Assembly: GCA_002431865.1 (NCBI GenBank)
Contig: DJEI01000053.1
Coordinates: 1 to 13,273 of the forward strand
Reading direction: 5' to 3'
DNA length: 13,273 bases
Origin: Lachnospiraceae bacterium UBA5902
GTDB taxonomy: Bacteria; Bacillota; Clostridia; Lachnospirales; Lachnospiraceae
Below, in pieces: positions 6,300-13,273 of this stretch (the stretch's first letter is position 1; the number at the start of each line of letters is the position of its first letter). Position numbers and translations under genes: made by a program. A model generated the notes under the pieces. The model saw nothing but the letters and a program-made list of their open reading frames with translations. It did no database searches and had not been told where the DNA came from.

Positions 6300-6818
6300 A
6301 TGGAAGGGTTATTACTATACAAACTGATGATTTTATATATGCTGGATCGGACTGATTATACGATGACCAACTCTCTGATTTCCGGCTTTATTGTTGGAAA
6401 AGATTACACGAGTGTATTCAATCTGCACGAATCCTTAAGCGAGCTGATCAACGACGAGTTTATCTCTACAGACACAATCCGCGACACGATTCATTACAAG
6501 ATCACAAGCTCCGGTGAGGAGGCGCTCTCCTATTTCGAGAACCGTCTGCCTTACGCCATCAAGGAAGATATTTTAGAATATCTCAAGGCAGAACGTATCA
6601 ACGTAAAAAAAGAGTCCGAAATCTATGCGGACTACTTTTACAACGATTCGAACTGGTACACCGTACAATGTATCATCAAAGATCGAAAGGAAACCCTGAT
6701 CGATCTGAAATTCGATGTTCCTACAAAATCACAAGCCGAAACCATTTGCAACAACTGGCGCAGCAAAAGTTCCGGCATTTATGAATATCTTGTCAATCAA
6801 CTGTGGATGTCTGAATAG
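6300..6818 (+). CDS. DUF4364 family protein, probable winged-helix regulator
   Basis: A 172-residue soluble protein that I recognise as DUF4364-like, a family common in Clostridia. About the first 80 residues look like a winged-helix fold (helices around LLLYKLMILYML and HESLSELINDEF, then a beta wing IHYKITSSGEEAL), which resembles PadR/MarR-type DNA-binding domains. The C-terminal half mixes helix and strand with no catalytic motif. It is the only plus-strand gene in the window, with a strong ribosome binding site, and its last 26 bp overlap the end of engB on the opposite strand. No target is evident. Role as a transcription regulator is inferred from fold only. Confidence 0.85.
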   Translation: MEGLLLYKLMILYMLDRTDYTMTNSLISGFIVGKDYTSVFNLHESLSELINDEFISTDTIRDTIHYKITSSGEEALSYFENRLPYAIKEDILEYLKAERINVKKESEIYADYFYNDSNWYTVQCIIKDRKETLIDLKFDVPTKSQAETICNNWRSKSSGIYEYLVNQLWMSE

Positions 6819-7392
6819 AATCCTCAATCAGATTCCAAATTTCCTCTTTTCCCTGTTTTGATACAGCGGAGAAGGGGATTATTTTTGTCTCTTTTCCGCA
6901 TCCCAGTGTCTCTCGAATCACTTTTATATTTTTATCTTTCTGACTCCGCTTGATCTTGTCCAGCTTCGTCGCAATGATAACCGGCTCATATCCATTTGCC
7001 ACGATCCAGTTATACATCGTTACATCATTTTCTCCCGGTGCATGCCGGATATCAATCAAAAGCAGCACTGCCTTTAACTGTGTCGATGCATGCAGATACC
7101 GTTCGATCATCTTGCCCCATTTGTTACGGATCTCCTGCGATACCTTCGCATAGCCATAACCAGGCAGATCTACAAAATACAGATTCTTGTTGATATTGTA
7201 GAAGTTGATCGTCTGTGTCTTTCCGGGCGATGCCGAAGTCCTCGCCAGCGATTTCCGGTTCAATAACCCGTTAATCAGCGAAGACTTTCCAACATTTGAT
7301 TTGCCCGCGAAAGCAATCTCCGGGAATGTATTTTCCGGCAATTTACTCGTAATGCCGCATACTGTTTCTAATTCTGCTGATTTGATAATCAT
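6793..7392 (-). CDS. engB: Ribosome biogenesis GTPase EngB (YsxC/YihA)
   Basis: A GTPase needed for late assembly of the large ribosomal subunit. In 199 residues it shows G1 GKSNVGKS (30-37), the G2 region SPGKTQTINF (55-64), G3 DLPGYG (75-80), G4 TKLDK (142-146) and G5 SAVS (175-178), all intact. The short N-terminal extension before G1 is typical of EngB and not of Era/Der. The start codon overlaps the clpX stop as TAATG, and the best SD-like sequence (AGAGGA) is rather far upstream, so reinitiation after clpX translation is likely. Its 3' end overlaps the convergent DUF4364 gene, and no intrinsic terminator follows. Confidence 0.97.
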   Translation of the reverse strand: MIIKSAELETVCGITSKLPENTFPEIAFAGKSNVGKSSLINGLLNRKSLARTSASPGKTQTINFYNINKNLYFVDLPGYGYAKVSQEIRNKWGKMIERYLHASTQLKAVLLLIDIRHAPGENDVTMYNWIVANGYEPVIIATKLDKIKRSQKDKNIKVIRETLGCGKETKIIPFSAVSKQGKEEIWNLIEDSIQTSTVD

Positions 7393-8684
7393 TACGCAAT
7401 TGAATCCTCTTGCTTTATCCGCTTACGGGAAGCGTTTTTCTTCGTTCTTGGTTCGTCTGAGCGCTCGATGACCGGACCTGCAACACCATCCACCATATCC
7501 TTTGTGATACGGCAGCTGACAACGGTATCATCAGAAGGAATCTCATACATCTGTTCCATGATTGTCTTCTCGATGATCGCACGCAGTCCTCTCGCACCGG
7601 TCTTTCTTGTCATAGCTTCCTTCGCAATCTCACGAAGCGCATCTTCATCAAAGATCAATTCGACACCGTCTAATTCAAACAGCTTCTTATACTGCTTGCA
7701 GATGGAGTTCTTTGGCTCTGACAAAATCCGTACCAACGCATCCTCATCCAGCAGATCCAACGTAACACTGACAGGCACACGTCCGATAAACTCCGGAATC
7801 AGACCATATTTTACGAAATCCTCCGGCAATACCTGCTTTAAAATCTCGCCAACCTTCTTGTCAGAAGAACGGTCTGCGATTTCTGCATTGAAACCGATGG
7901 ATTTCTTACCGATACGGTTGTCAATAATCTTCTCCATACCCTCGAATGCACCACCACAGATAAAGAGAATATTCGTTGTGTCAATCTGAATAAACTCCTG
8001 CTGTGGATGCTTTCTTCCACCCTGTGGCGGAACGGAAGCAACCGTGCCTTCAATAATCTTCAAAAGTGCCTGCTGTACGCCTTCACCCGATACATCTCGT
8101 GTGATAGATACATTCTCAGACTTCTTTGTAATCTTATCGATCTCATCAATATATATAATACCATGCTGTGCACGCTCGATATCGTAATCGGCTGCCTGAA
8201 TCAGTTTCAATAAGATATTCTCTACATCTTCTCCGACATAACCAGCCTCGGTCAAAGCCGTTGCGTCTGCGATTGCAAACGGAACATTTAAAAGCTTTGC
8301 CAGTGTCTGCGCCAGATATGTCTTACCGGAGCCCGTAGGTCCGATCATGATGATATTACTCTTCTGAAGCTCGACATCAAAATCCTTCTCTGCCAAAATA
8401 CGCTTATAATGGTTGTATACGGCAACCGAAAGCACTTTCTTTGCCTGCTCCTGTCCAATCACGTAATCATCCAGAAATTCTTTGATTTGCTTCGGCTTCA
8501 ACAGATTGATCTCTGAATCCGAAGGCTCATTATCAAATTCATCCTGTATAATTTCTGAACAAATCTCAATACACTCATCACAGATATATACGTTTGGTCC
8601 CGCAATCAGCTTGCGCACCTGCTCCTGTGATTTGTTACAGAACGAACATCTCACTTTTTTCTTATCGTCTGAACGATTTGCCAT
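7392..8684 (-). CDS. clpX: ATP-dependent Clp protease ATP-binding subunit ClpX
   Basis: AAA+ unfoldase that recognises substrates, unfolds them and feeds them to ClpP. The 430 residues start with a Zn-binding domain (C13, C16, C35, C38). These are followed by Walker A GPTGSGKT (115-122), pore-1 loop GYVG (148-151), Walker B IIYIDEID (176-183), RKH loop (224-226), the ClpP-docking IGF tripeptide (263-265), the arginine finger region FIGRVP (299-304) and sensor 2 GARGL (363-367). The IGF loop shows that it should partner ClpP, yet no clpP gene lies beside it. A lysine-rich tail ends the protein. The ATG has AGGAGA. It is 35 bp after tig and shares its stop region with the engB start. Confidence 0.98.
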   Translation of the reverse strand: MANRSDDKKKVRCSFCNKSQEQVRKLIAGPNVYICDECIEICSEIIQDEFDNEPSDSEINLLKPKQIKEFLDDYVIGQEQAKKVLSVAVYNHYKRILAEKDFDVELQKSNIIMIGPTGSGKTYLAQTLAKLLNVPFAIADATALTEAGYVGEDVENILLKLIQAADYDIERAQHGIIYIDEIDKITKKSENVSITRDVSGEGVQQALLKIIEGTVASVPPQGGRKHPQQEFIQIDTTNILFICGGAFEGMEKIIDNRIGKKSIGFNAEIADRSSDKKVGEILKQVLPEDFVKYGLIPEFIGRVPVSVTLDLLDEDALVRILSEPKNSICKQYKKLFELDGVELIFDEDALREIAKEAMTRKTGARGLRAIIEKTIMEQMYEIPSDDTVVSCRITKDMVDGVAGPVIERSDEPRTKKNASRKRIKQEDSIA

Positions 8685-8719
8685 TCTAATTATCTCCTAA
8701 CTCATGTGAAGCTTTTTTA

Positions 8720-10006
8720 TTAAACTTCCTTACAATTTTCGCCAAGGAATTCGAGTGCCTTTCTGGAAGCGATATCCTTCTTGATATTCTCCAGCTCTGG
8801 TGCACCGATCATATCTTTCAGTTCCTCTGGCTTCATCTGGTACTGTGCAGCCATATCCTGGATCTCAGCATCTACATCGTCATCACTTGCAACAATATTC
8901 TCAGCGGCTGCAACTGCCTCAAGCACAAGGCTTGTCTTGATTCTTGCGATTGCATCCGGTTTTACACGCTCTAAGAACTCTTCCTTTGTTGTTCCCATAA
9001 GCTGGAGATACTGCTCCATCTGAAGTCCCTGATACATCATTCTCTGAGACATCTCATTCATGATTCTTTCCTGATTGTACTTGATCATTGCCTCTGGGAT
9101 TTCAACCTCAGCTGCCTCAGCGATCTTCTCAACTACCTTAGACTGCTTCTCACGCTTTGCCTGCTCTTCCTTCTTTACTTCCAATGTCTTCTTCTTATCT
9201 TCCTTGTACTCAGCAAATGTCTCGAAAGAAGAAACATCACTTGCAAACTCGTCATCCAGCTCCGGAAGCTCCAGAGTAGAAATTGCAAGAAGCTCTACCT
9301 TAAATACTGCTGGCTTGCCCTTCAGATCCTCAACATGATACTCTTCTGGGAATGTTACATTCACATCAAACTTATCGCCAATGTTCTTGCCAACGATCTG
9401 ATCCTCAAATGTATCGATAAATGAGTGTGAACCAAGTGTAAGCTTGTAGTTCTCGCCCTTTCCGCCTTCAAATGCAACACCATCTACAAAGCCTTCAAAG
9501 TTGATTGTAACTTCATCATCCATCTGTGCTGCTCTGTCTGTTACATCAATCTTTCTTCCGTTTTCCTTCTGATCCTTCAGAATCTCTGCCATAACATCTT
9601 CATCTGTTACAGTTGTATCGATCTTCTCGATCTCAACACCTTTGTACTCACCGATCTTGATCTCTGGCTTTATTGCAACAGTTGCTGTAAAGATGAAATC
9701 CTTACCTTTCTCAATCTGTGTTACATCGATCTCTGGATTGGATGTGATCTCTTCCTCACAGTTTTCGAGTTCCTTTGGATAATACTCATTTATAAGCTGA
9801 TTTGCAGCATCTTCATAAAAGATAGCAGCACCGTACATTTTCTCGATGAATGCCTGTGGTACTTTTCCCTTACGGAATCCAGGTACAGAGAATTTACTCT
9901 TCTGCTTGTTGTATGCAGAAGTGATTGCCTTTGTAAACTCCTCAGCTGGTACTGTAATTGTCAATTTTGCCATGCTTCCGTCTAATTTTTCTACTGCTAA
10001 ACTCAT
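8720..10006 (-). CDS. tig: Trigger factor, ribosome-associated chaperone
   Basis: Binds the large ribosomal subunit near the peptide exit and shields nascent chains. Residues 1-115 form the ribosome-binding domain with the signature GFRKGKVP (43-50). About 160-243 form the FKBP-type prolyl isomerase domain, with substrate-pocket-like segments around INFEGFVDGVAFEGG. The rest is the helical substrate-cradling C-terminal domain. Length (428) is normal. The ATG follows a strong AAGGAGG site. It is the first gene of the tig-clpX-engB operon, read from the promoter at 10066-10094. Confidence 0.98.
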   Translation of the reverse strand: MSLAVEKLDGSMAKLTITVPAEEFTKAITSAYNKQKSKFSVPGFRKGKVPQAFIEKMYGAAIFYEDAANQLINEYYPKELENCEEEITSNPEIDVTQIEKGKDFIFTATVAIKPEIKIGEYKGVEIEKIDTTVTDEDVMAEILKDQKENGRKIDVTDRAAQMDDEVTINFEGFVDGVAFEGGKGENYKLTLGSHSFIDTFEDQIVGKNIGDKFDVNVTFPEEYHVEDLKGKPAVFKVELLAISTLELPELDDEFASDVSSFETFAEYKEDKKKTLEVKKEEQAKREKQSKVVEKIAEAAEVEIPEAMIKYNQERIMNEMSQRMMYQGLQMEQYLQLMGTTKEEFLERVKPDAIARIKTSLVLEAVAAAENIVASDDDVDAEIQDMAAQYQMKPEELKDMIGAPELENIKKDIASRKALEFLGENCKEV

Positions 10007-10065
10007 TTGTTCTTTTCCTCCTTAACTTGCAACGCCTACTATCCATTGTAAGCACTATTCTCTGC

Positions 10066-10094
10066 ATTATAACATAAGATTTTTCGCAAGTCTA
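10066..10094 (-). promoter_or_regulatory. Promoter of the tig-clpX-engB operon
   Basis: Minus strand: perfect -10 TATAAT (10066-10071) with an extended TGT before it, 17-bp spacer, -35 TAGACT (10089-10094, four of six). The predicted start is near 10059, giving a leader of about 52 nt. It begins just after the T-tract of the spore-gene terminator, so the two units are cleanly separated. No heat-shock operator (CIRCE or CtsR-type repeat) is apparent near it. Confidence 0.75.
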
Positions 10095-10105
10095 TATATT
10101 TACTC

Positions 10106-10174
10106 AAAAAAAGAGCTTGTTTCTATATCTTATGCAATAATGTTTCCCATTATCACCGATACAGAAACAAACTC
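10106..10174 (-). terminator. Long intrinsic terminator after the spore protein gene
   Basis: On the minus strand a 17-bp stem (10174-10158 with 10129-10113) pairs fully when two G-U pairs are allowed. It encloses an inner ATAATG/CATTAT hairpin and is followed by seven T (10112-10106). It ends 44 bp past the spore-gene stop codon. On the plus strand the stem has two mismatches and no T-run after it, so it acts mainly leftward. Confidence 0.9.
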
Positions 10175-10218
10175 CCTTACATGGTCTTACTTAGCACATA
10201 TCCATCTGGTCAGATTAA

Positions 10219-10422
10219 TTACTTACCAGACATCTGCTGCTCCTGCTTCTTGATCATCTGTCTGACCATCTCGCCGCCGATAGAACCGCTCTCACGGGAA
10301 GTAAGATCTCCGTTGTAACCCTGCTTCAGGTTTACACCAAGCTCATTTGCTACTTCCATCTTGAACTTGTTCATAGCTTCCTTAGCCTCTGGTACGCTTG
10401 TTGTGTTGTTTGAGTTCTTCAT
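10219..10422 (-). CDS. Small acid-soluble spore protein, alpha/beta type
   Basis: A 67-residue SASP that coats and protects DNA in the dormant spore and supplies amino acids at germination. Both family signatures are visible: KFKMEVANELGVNL (19-32), containing the germination protease cleavage region (MEVANELG), and LTSRESGSIGGEMVRQMI (40-57). The Asn/Gln/Lys-rich ends are typical. The start follows GGAGGT. It is a single-gene unit with a sigma-G-like promoter, a 5' stem-loop and its own terminator. This gene is the main evidence that the organism makes spores. Confidence 0.96.
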   Translation of the reverse strand: MKNSNNTTSVPEAKEAMNKFKMEVANELGVNLKQGYNGDLTSRESGSIGGEMVRQMIKKQEQQMSGK

Positions 10423-10449
10423 AATTATCTACCTCCATACTTTTGAATT

Positions 10450-10465
10450 AAGACATGTTTGTCTT
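10450..10465 (-). promoter_or_regulatory. Stem-loop at the predicted 5' end of the spore gene mRNA
   Basis: AAGACA/TGTCTT, a 6-bp stem with a 4-nt loop. Its first base (10465 on the minus strand) falls at the start expected from the -10 box at 10471-10477. There is no T-run after it, so it is not a terminator for the upstream gene. A 5'-terminal hairpin can protect mRNA from 5'-end decay. Confidence 0.4.
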
Positions 10466-10470
10466 ACTCT

Positions 10471-10500
10471 TATTATGTTCGGTATGCGAAGAACTATAAC
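10471..10500 (-). promoter_or_regulatory. Candidate forespore sigma-G promoter of the spore gene
   Basis: Minus strand: -10 CATAATA (10471-10477) against the B. subtilis consensus CATACTA, 17-bp spacer, -35 GTTATA (10495-10500), a partial match to TGAATA. The -35 box lies just 2 bp downstream of the stop codon of the surface protein gene. No good vegetative promoter was found in this gap, in line with forespore-only expression of SASPs. Confidence 0.6.
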
Positions 10501-10502
10501 TG

Positions 10503-13273
10503 TTAATTTTTAGAAACTTTTTTCTTTTTAATCATAACTACGATTCCAGCACCTGCAAATACAAACGCACATATAAGTAACACGATTGGTGCTGCATCAC
10601 CTGTCTGTGGAGAACCGGCTGCACCCATATATGTATACTTCACTGGATTCTTTGACGTGTTCTGTCCGCCGTTCGCTCCGTTGCTATTGCCACCCGGTGT
10701 CACATTTGCATTTGGTGCCTTTGGATTTTCGGTTGTGCCCGGCTGTTCCGTCGTACCCGGATTTTCCGTTGTGCCCGGATCTTCCGTTGTATCATCCCGC
10801 TTTGTCGAATAGAACCATGCGAGAATGACCATGTCTTTCGTAACATTTGTATAGTCCTGATCCCAGCCTTCGAAGGTGTATGTGTAATCCTTGGTCGGTG
10901 TCTTTGTCGGTGTACCCTCTGGCGGTGTTGCAGAAGTACCCTCTTCTACCGTCTCCGTCTTCAGGATATTTCCATCGCCGTCCTTCCATACTACCGTGTA
11001 AGTCTTCGGCTGTGTCACACGATACAGTGCATAGGTTGAGAAACGGTCTGTGTTGATGATTACATAATCATGTGTCAGTGTCACTTCGCTTGCATCTGTC
11101 CAGCTCTTGAACGAATAATCCGTCCCCTCTGCATGCAGCGATGCTACCTTAATGTTCTCGCCTGCCAGATCCTCCAATGGGAAGGAGATCGTCACAGGCT
11201 CATACAGTCTTGTCAGATTCTGTGAATACTCTAAGTTTCCAAATTCATTATATACATTTTTCACGATATATAATCTGATATAACGAACAATCTCTGTCCG
11301 GCTGCCAAGCTTATCTGCGAAAATCCCCTGCTCTTCAGATGTCACATCGCTTACCTTAATATAGCTTGCATGCAGAGCAATATCAATTCGTCCACCGTTT
11401 TGAACAATCCGCAGATCATCATCCGTTACATTTCCCTTGTAGTAACTGTTGTTGTAAATCTTATCCAGACCATCCACAGCAATCTCTACATCACCATCAT
11501 CCAAAATCACATCCGTAGACAAACCTGAAAGTACGAAGTTGATTCCTCCGGTTGTCGAATAGGTCTCTGGATATGTGATCATACCGCCGGTAACCGTTAC
11601 CGATGCCTCTTTTGTCAGAGTACCGTTCGTTGCAACGATACGATAGGTTCCATCGGATACACCCGTAAACATATACCGTGTACTTTCTGCACTTGTTACA
11701 ACCTCACCACCGACAATCGTATTCCCACGGAACAGGTTGATGTAGATTGGCTTATCCTTCACATCGTCCGGCAGCGAATCGCTATAAGCAGCCGTACCAT
11801 AGATTGTGGTCGTCGAATTGCCAGACAGTGTCTTAAAGCTTCCTTCGATCACACGCTCCTCGGAAGAATTCAGAGTTGCTGCATGCACGCGGTAATTATA
11901 TACCGTATCCGGTGTCAGCTTGCTGAAATTGTAAATCATTTCAATTCCACTTGCGGTATCTGTCTTATTGACAAGTACCGTATCATAGCTTGTCTCCGTC
12001 GCTTTCTTATATTCGATATAACACAGGCTCTTTGACAGTGGGTTTGTTCCCTGAATGACCTGTGCCTCGATATGTGCGGTCGTATTGGTGATCGCTGTTA
12101 CTGGTGTTACCTCCAGGCCAAGAGGCTCAAAGCTTACCTCTGCGGACTTGTTACCTGCGTTATCATACGCAACGATCGTGTAAGTTGCACTGCCATCTGC
12201 CTTGAAGCTTCCCTTTGCCACACCATCTGTATCCGTTACCGATACAGCATTACCATTTACAAGTACCCGGTCAGTATCTACACCGCTGATCAGATCGATT
12301 GCCTGGAAATTAATCGTCACATCCCCGTTTGCATCAACCACAGAATCTGTGATTGTCACAGCCGGTCCATCAATATCAACCTTTGCATCCTCAGAAGCAG
12401 TATCACTCCGACAGCCTGCCTCGCTGACTGCCCATGCTTCCACTGTCACATCGCCCTGTCCGTCCAGTGCAAATGTATAACTCTCTCCGGTAAAGCTGTC
12501 GGAGGACTCATGCTTTCCACTTGCATCTGTATAAATCACTTTATAATAAGTCTTAACCGGAACCTTATCGCTTGTCTCTGTTGTTGATTTGATCGTTACC
12601 TTTGGCTTATCCTCAATCAGCCAGCCTGCATTTCCGATTGCACCATTGTCACCCTTTGCAATCGATACGCTCGGCTTATCCGGTCTCTCGGAAGAAATGT
12701 GGCTGTAGGTTACCTGCTCGGTAGACTGATTGCCAGCGATATCCGTCACAACCAGGATATACGTTCCACTCTCTGTTACATCATAGCTTTCTGTCCAGCT
12801 CTTTGCACCGCCGGCTGACCATATCTGAATCGGCTCACTATCTGTGCTGTTCTTGTACAGTGCAATGCTGTCAATGCCGCTTTCCAGTTCTCCCTCTGTC
12901 GCTTCCATCGTGATTGTAACGTCAGACCGGAACTGCGTCTGGCTTTCTCCATCATCGGACAATATCACCGCCGGCTTGATGCCATCGAAGAGGAATGGTC
13001 CCTGCTTCTCCACATCGACCGTATTGCCTGCATTATCCTTTACCACTGCCGAAATATAATACTCACCCGGCGTGTAATCATTTGATACCCCACCTGTAAT
13101 GACCTGGTGGAATGTATAATCTGTAATCTTTGCATTCTTTGTCGCATTGACACCATACGCGGATGTCGTAGCTGTCACAGTTGTACTTGGTGTCTCAACA
13201 CTCCATGTCACTGCATCCAGTCCACTGTCAATATCCTTTGCCGCGATTGCTGCATCCAAGGTGTTATACCACT
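10503..13273 (-). CDS. Large cell-wall-anchored surface protein, C-terminal part (start beyond the right edge)
   Basis: The reading frame stays open to the last base, so about 920 residues are visible and the N-terminus, with any signal peptide, is missing. TTG at 13259 is not a believable start. In order (residues counted from that TTG): Ig-like modules with D-x-A-G-N signatures (74-80, 172-177, 365-370); an Fn3-like module (about 382-477); a CnaB/regulatory-like beta module (about 484-558); an unassigned region (570-748); an InlB-type B-repeat (about 753-815); a Thr/Pro/Glu linker; a Gly/Asn-rich stretch; then the sorting signal SPQTG (883-887; DNA 10599-10613), a hydrophobic helix and a KKKK tail. 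SPQTG fits the (S/N/P)PxTG signals used by class B-type clostridial sortases better than LPxTG. Function is probably adhesion or matrix binding; no enzyme motif is visible. No terminator follows it. Confidence 0.88.
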   Translation of the reverse strand, partial: WYNTLDAAIAAKDIDSGLDAVTWSVETPSTTVTATTSAYGVNATKNAKITDYTFHQVITGGVSNDYTPGEYYISAVVKDNAGNTVDVEKQGPFLFDGIKPAVILSDDGESQTQFRSDVTITMEATEGELESGIDSIALYKNSTDSEPIQIWSAGGAKSWTESYDVTESGTYILVVTDIAGNQSTEQVTYSHISSERPDKPSVSIAKGDNGAIGNAGWLIEDKPKVTIKSTTETSDKVPVKTYYKVIYTDASGKHESSDSFTGESYTFALDGQGDVTVEAWAVSEAGCRSDTASEDAKVDIDGPAVTITDSVVDANGDVTINFQAIDLISGVDTDRVLVNGNAVSVTDTDGVAKGSFKADGSATYTIVAYDNAGNKSAEVSFEPLGLEVTPVTAITNTTAHIEAQVIQGTNPLSKSLCYIEYKKATETSYDTVLVNKTDTASGIEMIYNFSKLTPDTVYNYRVHAATLNSSEERVIEGSFKTLSGNSTTTIYGTAAYSDSLPDDVKDKPIYINLFRGNTIVGGEVVTSAESTRYMFTGVSDGTYRIVATNGTLTKEASVTVTGGMITYPETYSTTGGINFVLSGLSTDVILDDGDVEIAVDGLDKIYNNSYYKGNVTDDDLRIVQNGGRIDIALHASYIKVSDVTSEEQGIFADKLGSRTEIVRYIRLYIVKNVYNEFGNLEYSQNLTRLYEPVTISFPLEDLAGENIKVASLHAEGTDYSFKSWTDASEVTLTHDYVIINTDRFSTYALYRVTQPKTYTVVWKDGDGNILKTETVEEGTSATPPEGTPTKTPTKDYTYTFEGWDQDYTNVTKDMVILAWFYSTKRDDTTEDPGTTENPGTTEQPGTTENPKAPNANVTPGGNSNGANGGQNTSKNPVKYTYMGAAGSPQTGDAAPIVLLICAFVFAGAGIVVMIKKKKVSKN
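10723..10794 (-). repeat. Four tandem 18-bp units encoding a Thr-Glu-Pro-Gly linker
   Basis: Units at 10723-10740, 10741-10758, 10759-10776 and 10777-10794 encode TTEDPG, TTENPG, TTEQPG and TTENPK (the last unit in protein order is degenerate). They form the extended wall-spanning linker before the sorting signal of the surface protein. The copies differ at several bases, so the array is not freshly duplicated, but in-frame 18-bp units could vary in number between strains without breaking the frame. Confidence 0.85.

Noticed and set aside
10450..10465. Hairpin as terminator of the surface protein gene
   Set aside because: The stem is only 6 bp and is followed by AATTC with no T-run; it sits at the predicted 5' end of the spore gene message instead.
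12072..12587. 171-codon open frame on the plus strand inside the surface protein gene
   Set aside because: It is an antisense shadow with cysteine-rich, low-plausibility composition, no ribosome binding site and no family resemblance.
13257..13259. TTG at 13259 as the start of the surface protein
   Set aside because: The frame continues open to the window edge with codons for Trp-Tyr-Asn-Thr just upstream, no ribosome binding site or signal peptide is present, and the sequence begins mid-domain.

Overview
This window looks like chromosome from a spore-forming, low-GC Firmicute, most likely a gut-type Clostridia/Lachnospiraceae bacterium. The evidence is an alpha/beta-type small acid-soluble spore protein, DUF1385 and DUF4364 proteins typical of Clostridia, strong AGGAGG-type ribosome binding sites, and a surface protein with an SPQTG sorting signal. 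The family assignment is inference from gene style; no rRNA is present. I saw no tRNA gene and no CRISPR array.

Layout, left to right. (1) Positions 1-1124: one tyrosine recombinase gene enclosed by a perfect 23-bp inverted repeat (1-23 and 1102-1124). Between the recombinase start and the right repeat lie two divergent promoter candidates: one drives the recombinase, and the other (TTGACA-N17-TAAAAT) points out across the right repeat. I read this as a self-encoded invertible promoter cassette of the phase-variation type, present here with its promoter aimed at a terminator. The genes it would control should lie left of position 1, outside the window. (2) 1168-4566, minus strand: rpmE with its own promoter and structured leader, a terminator-like hairpin, then a DUF1385 membrane protein, prmC and prfA, closed by a bidirectional terminator. 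(3) 4595-6064, minus: rho, with a candidate promoter about 110 nt upstream. (4) 6300-6818, plus: a DUF4364 protein, divergent from rho and overlapping the end of engB tail-to-tail by 26 bp. (5) 6793-10094, minus: the tig-clpX-engB operon, with a clear promoter before tig and tight coupling between clpX and engB. (6) 10106-10500, minus: the spore protein gene with a candidate sigma-G promoter, a 5' stem-loop and a long intrinsic terminator. (7) 10503-13273, minus: the C-terminal part of a large cell-wall-anchored surface protein that runs off the right edge.

Most of the window is housekeeping. It covers translation termination (RF1 and its methyltransferase PrmC), transcription termination (Rho), ribosome parts and assembly (L31, EngB), and protein folding and quality control (trigger factor, ClpX). 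The parts worth a second look are the recombinase cassette at the left edge with its self-regulatory repeats, the L31 leader, the spore-gene promoter architecture, and the unusually compact tig-clpX-engB order with no clpP or lon between the genes.
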